Assembly (NCBI GenBank): GCA_030411725.1
Contig: MU839849.1
Coordinates: 1 to 64,000, forward strand
Reading direction: 5' to 3'
DNA length: 64,000 nt
DNA from: Echria macrotheca
Taxonomy: Eukaryota; Ascomycota; Sordariomycetes; Sordariales; Schizotheciaceae
In this document: in pieces, positions 22,688 to 34,711 of the stretch
Layout: every line of letters starts with the position of its first letter
Numbering within the stretch: the stretch's first letter is position 1
Position numbers and translations under genes: made by a program
The notes under the pieces: model-generated
Seen by the model: the letters and a program-made list of their open reading frames with translations, nothing else
Told to the model about the DNA's origin: nothing
The model's database searches: none

Positions 22688-24572
22688 ATGGCCAGTAAAG
22701 CGAACATGACCGGACAACAGCCCATCAATGCGAAGGGAGCCGGTGATGAGATAACACCTGCTCCTGGAGGACCTAGGCCAGCCCCTGGCCTCCGCGATAA
22801 GGCCACCGAGTTCCTAGCCAGCCACAGCGACCAACAAGTGTCCTTCACGTATGATGAAGAAAACGCCGTTGTCCGCCGCATCGATGCCCGCGTGCTTGCT
22901 CTAATTCTTGGGGCCTACTTTTTCCAGCAACTGGACAAGAGCTCCCTCAGGTGCGGCCTCCTAGTACAGCAAGACAAGACTCGGTCACTAATTAAGCGGT
23001 TTGCGCCGAAGCTATGTCTCCATCTTTGGTATCAGCGAGGATGCGAAGCTCCAGGGCAGCGAATACTCCTGGCTGGGGTCTATTCTGTACCTCGCGCAGC
23101 TGGTAATGCAGCCCCTCGCGGCCTTCATACTCGTCAAGCTACCGACGGGCAAGGTCATCGCGACAGCCATCTTCCTTTGGGGTAGCTCGCTGGCCATTAT
23201 GTCGTCCTGCACGGGCTTCAAGTCTCTTCTCGGCCTACGGTTTGCACTGGGCTCGTTCGAGGCCATGATTGCACCTGGCTGCGTCGCCGTTACGCAGATG
23301 TGGTGGCGCCGTGGCGAGCAGACGCTGCGGACGAGCTACTGGAACGCCATGAACGGTATCACGGCCATCATCGGTAGTCTGTTGACGTACGGGCTGGGCC
23401 ATATCGAAAGTGACCGCTTGTTCAAATACCAAATCATTTTCTTGCTTTGCGGGCTGCTGACAGTCTTGTATTCGTTCATCGTACTCCTCCTTATGCCCGA
23501 CTCGCCGATGGAAGCAAAATATCTAACAGAGAGAGAAAAGTTGATCGCAGTCGAGCGATTGAGGGCGAATCAAATGGGTGTAGCCTCAAGGGAATGGCGT
23601 TGGGCTCATGTTTGGGAGACGTTTTTGGATCCCAAAACATGGTGCTGGTTTGTAGCCATCATCGCCATCTCGTACGTCGTGCTAGTCTTAATCTTGAAGT
23701 GGGTATACTAACAGGGAATAGGATCGCAAGTGGCGGCATCTCGACCTTTGGCAGTCTCATCGTTAAAGACTTTGGTTACACCAACTTCGAAGCCATCCTA
23801 TTCAATATCCCGTTCGGCGTTATTCAGGTTATCGCTATTATCGGATCTGGCTGGATCTCCACGCGATTCCAAAGAAAGGGGCTCACCATTGCCGGCATGA
23901 GCGTGTTACCCACGACGGGAACTATCATAATGCTCACTGTTCCACGACAACAGAAGGGAATCCTGCTGTTCGGCTACTATTTGGTAGGGATGATGTGATT
24001 CCTCCCAAATGATTACACATGCCAACATATCTATAGGTCTCGTGTCTCGCAGCAATCACCCCCCTAATCTACGCCTGGCAGGCCCAGAATACAGCCGGCG
24101 ATACCAAGAAGAAGTGCACCTCCGCGTTCGTGTTTGTGGGCATGTGCACCGGTAACGTCATCGGGCCGCTCTTATTCTCGCCCAAGCAGGCCCCGACGTA
24201 CCGCGAAGGGCTTATTGCTGATTTGGTTATGTTCTTAACGGTCGGTGCCATCTCAGCGTGAGTCTTCCCGTGCCTGGATATCCACCATAGATTTAGGTTT
24301 ACATCGGCTGGAGTATCGCTAACGTCCTGTCAAGGCTGATTCCTTTCTACCTCGTTTTCCTCAACCGGCGACACGCAAAACGCCGCGAGGAACTTGGGAA
24401 GACGGCCGACATATTAGACGAGTCAATGATGGGCAGGAAACAAATTGAAAGCAGCAAAGCTATTGATGTTGAAGGTGGAGATGCTACAAGGCTTCGCAAG
24501 ACACTCGACGAAGACAATGCCATGATGGACATGACGGACCTGATGAATGAGGACTTTATCTACGTATATTAA
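22688..24572 (+). CDS. MFS transporter, allantoate permease (Dal5)-like family
   Basis: Five exons are inferred: 22688-22950, 23012-23671, 23722-23983, 24037-24257 and 24335-24572. They give 547 aa in one frame. All introns are GT-AG, with TACTAAC in intron 2 and GCTAAC in intron 4. The order of features fits the anion:cation symporter family of fungal MFS: a hydrophilic N-terminus of about 70 aa, QQLDKSSLSYVSIFGI at the first membrane helix, an RFALGSFEAMIAPG segment, the WWRRGEQ loop, and a C-terminus with DMTDLMNEDFIYVY. Relatives carry carboxylates, allantoate, nicotinate or small peptides across the plasma membrane. The substrate is unknown; the divergent oxidoreductase and the nearby glycosidases hint at an acidic sugar or similar catabolite. 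It converges on the glycosidase gene (140 bp between stops). Confidence 0.9.
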
Positions 24573-24711
24573 CTGCAATACACAGACACAGAATCTGCTT
24601 GTGTAATGGAGAATGATTTACATGCTGCGTACGAGCTGAGGACATTACCTATGTTACACTGTTGCCACCGACGTTTTTAGAGTCATCGAGCTATCGAATA
24701 TGGATCCACGT

Positions 24712-26859
24712 CTAAAGAGCAGGCACAAAACCTTCCACCTTCACGTCCCATCCTTTGGGAAAATGCGGTCCCTCTGAGCCATCCCACCCACCTGCCATCA
24801 TAGCCGTCGCTATCAGCAACGAGTTTGAATTCGGAAAGTAAGGCGTCGGTACCCTCGATCCTCCGATGGGGTATCCCGCGTCGTCAAACGCAAAGATGGG
24901 ATGTAACAGGTACGCGATCGCCTGGTCGACGTCGCCCAGACGCAACGAGTTCATGGCCAGCAAAGAAAAGTCCCATCCGTACGAATCTTCCAATGCCCAT
25001 GTCTCCTTTATCTTGGCCGCTGTCTTCCGTAGGATGGGGGTAGAAAGTGAGGCGCCGCTCGAAGGAGGCGGAAGTAGCCCATAAATCCCCGCCATAGCGG
25101 GGTGGTCGCTCGCTGTGGTTTTATCGGTCCACATGCCGGAGATACCCTCGTACACGGCGTAAGTACCGTCAACGACAGGCAGGGGAGCTAGCCTATCCCG
25201 GACCGTGATCCAGGTCGAAGGCACAGTGAGGTTCTGACGTCTCTTCCACCGCGCAGCAACGTCGAGACCGAAGCGCCAGTAGGCCAGCTCGAAGGTCGGA
25301 TTGGTCGTGACGTTGGGGTTCGTATTTTCCGAGACGGGGTACATCGGCGGGCCGAGGTCGTACACGCCAGTCGACTCATTGAAGAAGGCGAACGAGGCCA
25401 TGAAGTCGGCTGTTGCTGTCAGGACGGCGTCCCACCTTGCCAGGGTGGTGAAGTTGGGGTAAGACCGGTACTCGACTTCGGCGAAGTACATAGGATGCGG
25501 TTGCTGCCAGATAAGAAGTGAGTTGATCTCGCCAGGCGCGCTGCGGCCGGTTGGGTCGGTCATCTTCCCCCAGCGCGCGCCGCCATAGCCTTGGGCTTTG
25601 GCCCGGCTGTAAGATGACGGAAGCCACCGCTTGTATATGTTTGGCAGACTCCGCCATAACAGTTCGAAATGCCCCCAGCGGGCCAATGGCAGACTGTTCC
25701 ATAGATTCATTTCGAGATGAAACTTGCCATACCACCCATTATTCACTAGGCCGGACTCTTGTGGAGGGTTATCCGAGGCTGAATTTACCGCTAAAAGATA
25801 TTTTGACGTGATGATTCGTCGTTGCAACTCGGTGGCGTTGTCCGATTCGACGGCCGAGAGGTCGATGAACGCACCCCCCGCCCAGTACGACTCCCACCAT
25901 GTCTGAGAGTCTTCAAACACACCTTTAAGGCTCGGAAGGATTTCCGTCGGAGTAGTTGGGGAAAAGGAAACAGTCAATTTTAGTTTCGAGGTCGGCGCCT
26001 TGAGAATGTAGCGATGTGTTCCGTTCGCGGGGCCCGTGACGGACCCGCTACCTGCCCAACTGATGAACGTGTAATAGCTTGTTTGATCTATCGTGTGCTT
26101 GATAGTCGCGGATTGGGTAGATGTTCGCTCAAGCACAGTCTGGTGTTTGTCTGTGGCGTTGAAGACACCAACAAACGGAGCATCGAACTTGTTCCGGACG
26201 GGAAGAGGAAAATCGAAGAAGATGCCCAAGTCAGCATTCAGAAGCGGAGACTCGATAAGAATGGCAATGGTGTCTGATGTCGGGTGAGCGTGCATCTCCA
26301 CCTCGACTTCGGCCCCGTTGAACATGAAAGACGATCTGATCTTGCCGGACCACATGTCGAGTATCTGGCTTTTATGTCCAAGGTCGGCCTCTGTCACATT
26401 ATCACGGCCAAAGTCGAACCCCACTCTCCCCATGTTGACCCGTTGGGGATTCTGAATCAGCCATGTTGATATGTCATTCTGCGCTGGGTTCGGTTGGTTG
26501 TATGTGATTAACCTGTCATGTGTCCACCATTGCAAGCCTGTAAAATCTGCATGAATGCATCAGAACCGCCCGCCAAAAGCTTCAGTATTCTTACCATCGA
26601 TGGAAGTTTGATTGGGTGTTGTTGGCAGTGAGAAGTTGTGCCAACACCATGTCGAGAGAATCCCGAACGGGTGGAACGTCTGTAGACCGGTAACATCGGC
26701 CCCGAAGGCGAAATTGCCGTTGCCAACTTGTACTGGTGTCAAGCCGGAGCTCGCCTCTCGGCGTACGTTGAAGGACTGGACAACTTTACGGCGCTGTGAA
26801 ACAGGCACTCCTTCTGCTAAGACAAGCCCACCCCAAAAAAAGATCTCCAGCGTCCGCAT
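24712..26859 (-). CDS. Secreted six-hairpin glycosidase-like protein
   Basis: Two exons are inferred (26595-26859 and 24712-26537, minus strand) with a 57-nt GT-AG intron, giving 696 aa. The start is the ATG at 26859; codons upstream in frame lack an ATG. The N-terminus MRTLEIFFWGGLVLAEG is a probable signal peptide. A beta-rich domain fills about the first 300 residues. It is followed by an alpha/alpha-barrel-like region with WYGKFHLEMNLWN, RWGKMTDPTGRSAPGEIN and IWQQPHPMYFAEVEYR, and by late segments such as YGWDFSLLAMNSLRLGD. This is the architecture of six-hairpin glycosidases (GH65/GH95-like clans). Several Asn-X-Ser/Thr sites agree with secretion. The exact family and substrate are uncertain. 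It follows the GH43 gene on the same strand. Confidence 0.8.
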
Positions 26860-28345
26860 GGTCGCCTCCGAGGTCCATTCCAGCCAGTCACTACTTCTCA
26901 CGGGATGCTATTATTTACCAAGGTCCTGGAAGCGGGTAGTATTATAGTATAAACGCCAACTCATCGGTAAAATTGCCTGCCTTATCAATAAAGCATCCTA
27001 ATCATACATTTACGAGTCAACCTCCGGGAACCCTATATACAACGGGGTAAATACCTATATTATCCCGGCTGCGGATCATCGGCCGTTTTGGAAACCGAGA
27101 AGTGCCGCCGTATAATACGGGGCTAATTGTAGCGCCCGAGTTTTTGTGGCGATATGCCGAGTAGATGCTCGTTAACTAACCTACATTGAGGAGGAACAAT
27201 CCCGCAACAACAAAAATCACCACGGCTGTAACACTTCCGAGCTGGCAAGAGTCAGAAACTATCAGGTCGGCCAATCGGTCCTGGCCGGAGGAGCAGGATC
27301 ACGGCGACTGGATTGGGTTTACTGGGGGTGGCCGACAGGGGTTACAGAGGGTCATGGGATAATACCTAGGCTTGCAGAGCTTCCAGCTCACAACGATAGG
27401 ATTGATGCCCAAGTGCGGGGATGGCTCGCGCAGCGAGTAAGAACAGTGCCGGTCACGGAAAGGCTTTGAGTGAGGAAGAAGAATAACAAGGGAAGAAAAA
27501 GTCCTGTATCTTGAGTAGGTAGGCCAGAGTTCAATGCTGTACCCCCCCCACCCCCAAGTGCTCGTCCTACCCTTGTTGCGGGCCTCATCTGCACTACTAC
27601 CACCCTTCGCTCTGGCTTGGATACCGGGTTGACAGAAACGCTGCACCACTGTTGTGATCACCCCCCCGAGCGATCAGAAAGATGAGGGTTGTGTTTGCTT
27701 CTGTTCTCTCCAGAGGGCCATCTTTTGTGTTTATACGTGCGCGTAACAATCTCTCAGGCCGGATTGATATTTCGATGATCGAACTTCAAGTTGAACACCT
27801 CATCATCCACATCTACAACGTTGATATTATATCCCTCCGCTGCTCCTGGAACAGGGAGCGATGGCCCCGACCACCCTTTCAACAACTTGCACTTTGCGCC
27901 CATCTCCCCGTTCTAAACACCCCCGCTGCCGTCACCGGCAAGGTCCTCGTCTCGGCCAACATGGTGTGCTGTGTACTCAGCGCTGCCGTAAATACATTGA
28001 TCATAAATCGGAGGGAGTAATGGAGAAGGGCGCATGACTCCAGTACGTATGCATATAGAGTTCCATGCCATCGCTGCATATTTTGAAGGGGAAAGGTAAG
28101 GTATTCTAGATAACTGAGAAACACTTGTGGAAGAGACATCGGTTGGTACCCAGTTTTGATACTACCATACATGTCTGTTCATAGGATAACTACCAGGCAT
28201 GCCAAAGTTTGAACTCACTCCTGAGTCCTTGGCTAACCGCTGAATCCGAGGACCACCCAATAGATAACTGGCTGGGCAAAACAAGTTGCCACAGAGATAA
28301 TCCAAGAACTGCATTTCTTAGATGCAAGCTCCCCCGAAAAGCAAC
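26860..28345. other. Intergenic region between glycosidase and GH43 genes
   Basis: There are 1.5 kb with no convincing gene. Short ORFs on both strands lack domains and good starts. A GGCTAA motif, compatible with a XlnR/Xyr1-type xylanolytic activator site, lies at 27121-27126, about 260 bp upstream of the six-hairpin glycosidase start. A C-rich run lies at 27541-27556. Several CGG/CCG triplets near 27066-27115 could be Zn2Cys6 sites, but this is not specific. Confidence 0.35.
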
Positions 28346-30507
28346 TTAGTCCCTGAACTGTCCCTCCCCCCAATACCTCCACCCCGTCACGTAAGCCGGC
28401 GTCTTTTCCTTCGCTCCATTGCTCGTAGCAAACACACCCAAGATCACCCCCGTAAAACCCCAACTCACCGCATCGTTTGACGCTGTTACAACCGTTTTCA
28501 ACTGTGACCGATGCCCGGTCGGCCCAATACTAAACGCATAATGACTTACATTTACCGCCCGTATATCCATGGTTAGATCCCTACCCTTCCATGCATCAGG
28601 CAGCGGCGCTACTATCGTTCTCGGTGTGGACACGTGCGACACCGCTTGGAACCGCACCTGCGGAATGAGTGTCTCTGGATGCACTGCCGAAGCGCTGTTA
28701 TTGATACCAGGGAGGCATGTTGTACTTTCCGAAGCGGGGAGCAGCGCAACTCCCATTGTTAGATGATGGTTTTGCGTCAGGAAGGCGGACACGCCGGATT
28801 CCTCGTTGTACGCTGTCGGTGTGAATGAGAGGTCGATGGAAAAGGTGAAGAGCGTGTCAGTTTGTCGACGCCCGATGAAGGTCTGGCCATCAGGGCCGTG
28901 TTGAGTACCCGCGTAGTTGCCATTTAAAGCTGTTAAGTTGAGGTATGAGGGGATAAGGCGGAGGGAGTCGGGTCGCTCGAGGGGGGAGAGGGTGTAATAA
29001 TCGGGGTGCGGGTAGCGCCAGTGAGTGAGATGAAGCGGTAGTGTTGTTAATTTCGAGAAGTTCAGGTTATCCGGGGTGTTAACTATCGGTCTGCAAGGGT
29101 TAGTAAAAAGTTAACGGAAGCGCGTAGGTAAGCGGACTGACCCGTCACTGCGCGTTACGGTGTTGGATGGAGGAAGTGCCCATCCCGTGAACACACCTGA
29201 GATAGGAGTCCACACTGGGAATTCATTAGGGTGCCAGACCACGGCAGTTAGGACTGTTTCCCGCCCCATCGGATAGTTAATGTACTCCGGGCCGGAGCGC
29301 GTGGAAAGGGCGACGCCCCACCAGTTATTATTGCCGTCTTGGAAGAGATCGGCATGGCCCACAGTCTGGACTGCGGCAAGGTGAGAAACTGGCAAGCTTG
29401 CTTTAACGAGGATTACCTACAGAGATTGTTGGTGTTTGTATTGGTTAGCACGGGGTTCTCGGGGTTCGACTCATACGGCCCCTGAATTGTCCTAGAACGT
29501 GCCATGGTGACCATGTGTCCCAGACCTGTCCCACCTGTAGAGCACATTAGCTCTTTTCTCACACAAAGTAGACGATTAACACCACCTTCAGCTGCCAGAA
29601 GATAGTACCATCCATCCTTTCGGTAGATATGTGGCCCCTCCGGAGCCTGTTTCCAATCAATACCGGGCGACGGAAATCAGCGACCAAATTTGATCTCACC
29701 ATTCCGCCGGTTCCATTCCAGATAATCAGCCACTCTCCCAGTTCACCGGTTTCGAGGTTAGCTTTTGCGAGCTGTATATACGGTCTGTGAAAATATATCA
29801 TTAGGATTCAAAACACAGTTAGAAAAGACATTTATCCGCAAATATTGACAGGAGACACGCACCCAGTTTGCCAGGCATGGGCACCGGTAATGTAGGTCGT
29901 GCCGTCGACGTCCCAGAATGGCTCGGTGTCATATCCGGTGAAGTTGAAGTGAATTGCATTTGACCAAGAGGACGAGTTATATGGATCTTTCCCTTTGAAT
30001 ATTATCTGAATTTTTCGTAAGCGTTTTTGGGAGTTGTCTTGCAGATAAGGGTTTCCTTACGTTATCCCACCGGCTATGGTCTGCTTGGGGTCGATCATCG
30101 TCAACCAAGGTAGTAACTAGCCAGAACGTGTTGTCGTGGAATCGTAACGTAGGTGCCCATATCCCGCTGCCACCAGTCAGATCTGCCGAGGTCAATTCAG
30201 GAGAGCAATCCCACCTTGTCGACCTATTTGTTTCGGCCAATCTGGGAAGCTGCTCCTGACGATTCAGTACATGTCCAATCAGCTGCCAGTGCTGAAGATC
30301 TTGGCTCGCATGCAATGGAATACCAGGGAAGGCATTGAAGCTTGACGATGCGCAAAAGAAGGTATTATTCCAGTCTCGCACAAATATACAACTCGGGTCT
30401 GGATGGAATCCAGGAAGAATGGGATTGTAAAAGGTGGTGTTTTTCGCCGTTGCAACTACCGAGGATGCGTAGATTGTGATGCTGAGTAGCGAACGCGCGA
30501 GGGCCAT
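28346..30507 (-). CDS. Secreted GH43 glycoside hydrolase (beta-xylosidase/arabinofuranosidase type)
   Basis: Seven exons are inferred on the minus strand: 30061-30507, 29863-30005, 29700-29784, 29586-29646, 29421-29534, 29142-29370 and 28346-29090. They give 607 aa, and every junction is GT-AG and keeps frame. A signal peptide covers about the first 20 residues. The GH43 five-blade propeller starts with NPILPGFHPDPSC, whose Asp37 is the expected general base. It continues with WAPTLRF, EPFWDVDGTTY (pKa-modulating Asp), APEGPHIY (expected catalytic Glu) and TVGHADLFQD. The C-terminal region of about 240 residues is beta-rich and matches the concanavalin-like domain of two-domain GH43 enzymes. 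It likely cuts xylo- or arabino-oligosaccharides outside the cell. Subfamily and substrate are inference. Confidence 0.93.
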
Positions 30508-30993
30508 TTTGTCGGGTTACTGTGGCTTGACAAACAGCGCTTTTGCAGTTTAATGTTTCCTCGACAAAGAGTGTACTAGATATGAACTGCAATATATAAG
30601 CTACTCCCGGGTGCCGGGAATTCTTGTATGAGGAGGAGGGTCAACGGCGTAAATAGTATCGCCGGGTAATAACCGAGACAAGGCAGCAAAAGTCAGACCG
30701 ATGCATTCAGCCCCCGGCCCCACTACAGAGTACCGGTAAGAATGCCCACCTTCAACGCCCTACGTAGCCCCTAACCTCCTCCCACCGCTAGAGAGGATAA
30801 ACTTCTGTCCGTACACCTACCCCTCCATCTACGCATACTCACCCCAAACTTTCCGTACCCGCCCTCATATATATACCTAATCCAGGGGTAAGACCAGGTA
30901 GGTGGCGCCATCATCAAAAAACCTCATCATAAATTAAAGAGAGTGCTCATATCAGACTATTTTGAGCCTGAATAAGCGCCCTGAGAACCTGAC

Positions 30994-31305
30994 TCAATCT
31001 TCAACCTGCTTGAAATCCCTGTCATCCAACTTCTCTTCATCTAGCATCAGCATGAGCCTTCGACTCTCAGGGTGTCGTGGCCCGAATACCAGGATGCACA
31101 AGGCAAGCGAGGGCTCAACCCAGGGCCGACATTGGTCCCAAGATGTCCGCCTATAATACTCGGTGCTAACCGAAGTTAGGAAATTGACGGCTAAAGCGTC
31201 AGAGTCTTCATCATCCTCGATACCAGCCCTAGAATATCGATCCATTTGACGTCTTGGCATTTGGCTGCTTGTTCGTTTGTTTTCCTTTTCCTTGGAGTGT
31301 CCCAT
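30994..31305 (-). CDS. Hypothetical small ORF or 3' exon
   Basis: This open frame of 103 codons starts at an ATG (31305). Its composition is acidic and protein-like (DDEDSDALAVNF, RRLMLMLDEEKLDDRDF). No domain is recognised. It could be the last exon of a lost gene, such as the tail of a fungal transcription factor, or chance. The rest of 30508-31573 holds no recognisable gene and serves as the upstream region of the GH43 gene. Confidence 0.2.
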   Translation of the reverse strand: MGHSKEKENKRTSSQMPRRQMDRYSRAGIEDDEDSDALAVNFLTSVSTEYYRRTSWDQCRPWVEPSLALCILVFGPRHPESRRLMLMLDEEKLDDRDFKQVED

Positions 31306-31573
31306 CAAGTAACGTGGGAAAGGCACACAATGCAACAGCCAGGCACAACGTTCAGGATATACATATGCACCTGGTTAGCAAGATGCCGGGAGGCGAGATA
31401 GGTATATTGGTCGTGAACGACGATATTCCATCTCCTCCCCGAAGAGCGGTTTGGTTATTCTCGTAGCACTTGGCAAACTCCATCGAAGTACAGGGGATCA
31501 GAGGAAAGAGACGAATTAGCTACTGCCTTTGTCCTTGCAGCCCGAAATCTCAGATGAGTTTCCCATTCCCCAT

Positions 31574-32392
31574 TCATTGTCTTCCTTCCTCGAGCGTCTG
31601 GAGCATCTTCAAGAAATGTGGCAAAAACGCTTCCGTCTCGACCTCGAACCCTTGATGGTGGCCTGGCACCACGAAAATAGGACAACCCAGGATTTTTGCC
31701 TGCTCCGTTGCCGCCCTGGCGAAGAAAGCGTCCTTGCAGCGAACACCCCTCATGACTCCGATGCTTGTCTTGTTCTCCCTAAGCCGCCATAGGTTTGGCG
31801 TAAAGCCGAGAAGCACCGGGAACTCATTGTCCCAGAAGTTGCGCGGGTTTTCGGGCTCCGGAGGAACTGTTTTCGGGATGCCTTCATCGTCGTATCCGGT
31901 CAGTCTCGCCGAGAATTCCTGTGCAGCTCGCTCCAGTCCGTACTCCTCGTAGACTTCCATGAGGTGGAGGAACCACTCGAATATTGCGGAGGAGTCAGGC
32001 AGGAGGGTTATGGTGGGGGCTTCGTGTGCAATCAGGTGTTCAACCATCTCGGGGAAGTCGTGGGCGAACTGGAACGCAAATATACCCCCGCCGCTACTAC
32101 CAAAGATGATCGATTTCTCAAACCCAAGAGACTTGATGATCGTTCGGATATCTCGAGCTTGCTGCGGGGGATTTAGTCTCTTGTTGACCTTGACCTGGCT
32201 TGCTGACATCTGGCGCCGATCGAAAGTCACACAGGTGTATCTATCGGAGAGGGCGGCCAGCATGGGGTTGAATTGCCGACCGTGGCCATTTCCGCCGGGA
32301 ATGAAGGTGATGAGGGGCCCAGTGCCTTGATACCAATAGTGTAGGTCACAGTCTTCATTGTTGACAACCGCCTGGCGAGGGTTAAAGTCCAT
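31574..32392 (-). CDS. Alpha/beta hydrolase
   Basis: This is an intact single-exon gene of 272 aa. The oxyanion strand and loop FIPGGNGHGR lie near residue 30. The nucleophile elbow GSSGG puts Ser100 as the catalytic serine, and GHHQGFE near the C-terminus supplies the His. This is the size and layout of the alpha/beta hydrolase-1 family. There is no signal peptide, so it is likely cytosolic. The substrate is unknown (ester, lactone or epoxide are all possible). It sits alone between the GH43 and NmrA-like genes, with about 700 bp of empty upstream sequence (32393-33096) that includes repeats of TACCTA type near 33015. Confidence 0.88.
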   Translation of the reverse strand: MDFNPRQAVVNNEDCDLHYWYQGTGPLITFIPGGNGHGRQFNPMLAALSDRYTCVTFDRRQMSASQVKVNKRLNPPQQARDIRTIIKSLGFEKSIIFGSSGGGIFAFQFAHDFPEMVEHLIAHEAPTITLLPDSSAIFEWFLHLMEVYEEYGLERAAQEFSARLTGYDDEGIPKTVPPEPENPRNFWDNEFPVLLGFTPNLWRLRENKTSIGVMRGVRCKDAFFARAATEQAKILGCPIFVVPGHHQGFEVETEAFLPHFLKMLQTLEEGRQ

Positions 32393-33096
32393 GGTGGCAA
32401 GATTTTCGAGAGGAAGTGCGATTTTGATGGTAATTCAGGCTTGTTGCTCGGCCGTGGTTATCATTAGGGGAGCAAATTAGGGTGAGAAGCTGCTTGAGAG
32501 ATATATGCATTGAACTACCTCCTCTCCTGCCGAGCATCAAGACTTCCTTTCGTACTCGTGTAGCTAACTCCCAACAAGTGCTGCGTCTCCATTCATCCTG
32601 CGAAGTTCATTCCAAACGCAACCAAACCGGCGAAGGGGCGGCGAGTGACTCATTCGGTCGATAGGATTCCTGGTTCGCGGCTCGGCTTTCGGGTTCGATG
32701 TCACAGACAGAGAGAAAACAGAATGCGGGGTACTTTGTCGTCACCCTTTCTGCATATATTCTACTCGTAGGGTTGCATTATGTATGGTCTGACGGTCCGT
32801 TGGTTGGCTGTGCATCGCAGCTGATGCACTAGTATCTGCATACGCTACGAAGTTCGCATTCCGTTTAGGCTGCAATGCGGAGACCGAGTCTGGATATCTT
32901 CTCTCGCGCGTACGGAAGATCCATCCTTGATGTATATGTTAGAGCCTCATCCTGCGTGGCCCTATCTTTACCTATCTTGGGTACCACACACAGAGGATAT
33001 ACATGTCTGGGTACCTATCTGGGTAGGTACTTGTACCTCCCTATTTACAGAACATGCCCAAACATGTCGTTCAGGAGTATCGGGTATATTACTACT

Positions 33097-34023
33097 CTAA
33101 TCTCGATGGCTCTGTAGGTGCTGATTTATATATGCTTGCAACTTTGTCAGATGGATTCCACGTTCATAATTCAACGTTTTCTTCTCGTCCCACGCAGTTC
33201 CCAGTCCAGCGCCAAAAACATTCCGATATTTGATCATCCCGTCCTCTGGTTTCCGTTCCAGCTGTAAACTGAGAGTCTCCAGGTCCCATAGCTCCTTTTG
33301 GAACTCGCCGGAATAGCATGATTCCAGTGTATCGGCGAGATTTTGATAGGACGTTGTCTCGCCCGCAACGTAAATGACACGGTTGAGTGTGTCTTCGGGG
33401 ACGTAGACCGCTTCCGAAACCATGGTGCCGATGTTTTCCGGTGTTGTCACGGTGACTTGATTTTCCCAGCTTCCTAGTGCCCGAACGACGCGGTTTTCCA
33501 AGTCAACAACACCAAACTCGGGTAGAAACAGAAAGCTCATAAACAGGCCGGTCGACATGATTGTCCACGCTGTCTGGTTCTGGTCGGCAAGTCGTCGGCG
33601 TACTTGGAGCATTTCGTCGAAGAGCTCCTGCTTGCTGCCCTCCCCTATGGCTGGATAATCAAGCCCAAACTGCCAAGGGAAGTACCGTTTCACTCTGGCT
33701 TGTAACACGGCGTCGGTGACTCGAAGTTGAGTTCCAGCTGGGAGTCCAAACCCCCCACATTGGATGACGACGTCGTACTTCTGGAATACAGATGCGAGTG
33801 CGGTAACGGGCGAGCTCACAAAGTCGCCTCCCTCTAGTTGGACACCGAGGCTTGTGAGACGGGTGTTCTCAGCTTGTTTGGCCGGATCTGTCGATTCAAT
33901 TGTCTCGGCCCGTCGAAGCACCCCGATTCGGCCCCCGTCTCGTTGAGGATGGTTGAGCAGGGCCGATATCACTGCGGTCCCGAGCTCTCCGGCGCCCACA
34001 ATAAGAACAGATGACGAGGACAT
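33097..34023 (-). CDS. NmrA-like / isoflavone reductase-like NAD(P)-binding protein
   Basis: This is a single-exon gene of 308 aa. The start is the ATG at 34023 (MSSSSVLIVGAG); the two codons upstream in frame have no ATG. The N-terminal VGAGELG motif (about residues 9-15) binds NAD(P). The segment VIQCGGFGLPAGTQLRVTDA and the FPWQFGLDY stretch are typical of fungal NmrA-like/PCBER proteins. Members act either as redox sensors that bind NAD(P) or as reductases of small aromatic compounds. No catalytic Lys motif is obvious, so the role stays open. It is divergent from the FSH hydrolase at 34712 (688 bp between), which may mean joint control. Confidence 0.88.
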   Translation of the reverse strand: MSSSSVLIVGAGELGTAVISALLNHPQRDGGRIGVLRRAETIESTDPAKQAENTRLTSLGVQLEGGDFVSSPVTALASVFQKYDVVIQCGGFGLPAGTQLRVTDAVLQARVKRYFPWQFGLDYPAIGEGSKQELFDEMLQVRRRLADQNQTAWTIMSTGLFMSFLFLPEFGVVDLENRVVRALGSWENQVTVTTPENIGTMVSEAVYVPEDTLNRVIYVAGETTSYQNLADTLESCYSGEFQKELWDLETLSLQLERKPEDGMIKYRNVFGAGLGTAWDEKKTLNYERGIHLTKLQAYINQHLQSHRD

Positions 34024-34711
34024 GGTCACCCAAAGGTGGGTCGACGAGGGTTGCTTGAGAACTTGAAATATTGCGGCCTTTGGGGCTAGGTAACCTCGAC
34101 AACAACAGGGCTTACTTCTGGGGTTTTGAAGTGGTCAATCATGAGATACTCAGAGTCCAGTTTATCTACCTACGAAAGCGTTGAATACGTTGCTTACTAA
34201 AGGCATTCCGAAAGCTCAGGCAGACAACCCGCGCACCGGGATTATCTGAGGTGCCTCTTCTCTGATGACAAATGCGCGTAACTGTTCGGTTTTGGCCTAG
34301 AGCCTCACGAGATTGGTGATTTGGCATCCAAGACCCACCCTGGCGCCTTATTTTGTTTGACCTGTTCCTTGTTTTCCCGGCAACCCGGCAACGTGACAGA
34401 CGCAATGCGATGCAGGTGCACAGGCGCCAAGCGCCAATTCCCAGAGTGTTGAAAATACCAAAGCGGTATTGCCCTTATCCGGACTTGCGAATAGCCACTG
34501 TAGTCGGGAATCGGGGACAGTACGGAGTTACCCACCGGGCCTCCGGGTGCCGGGCGGAGGCGCATTGCTCGGGATTCCCGACACAAAAAGGTCGGAACAC
34601 AGTCTCAGGCTTGACAAGCCCCGTGTCCGACCACCAACCGCACTTCCATCCCCAACCAACAACAGCCTGTCAACCGAGCTGCCCCGATAATTCCACCAGA
34701 CACGACTAGGC
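34024..34711. promoter_or_regulatory. Divergent intergenic region, NmrA-like / FSH hydrolase
   Basis: This spacer contains both promoters. I see no TATA box with good spacing and no repeat. Open frames across it are out of context and lack domains. Confidence 0.4.

Noticed and set aside
26860..26901. Upstream start for the six-hairpin glycosidase adding 14 residues
   Set aside because: The first codon there is GTG; the ATG at 26859 gives a proper signal peptide.
27299..28172. Several 70-120 codon frames between the two glycosidase genes
   Set aside because: Overlapping on both strands, no domains, low-complexity stretches.
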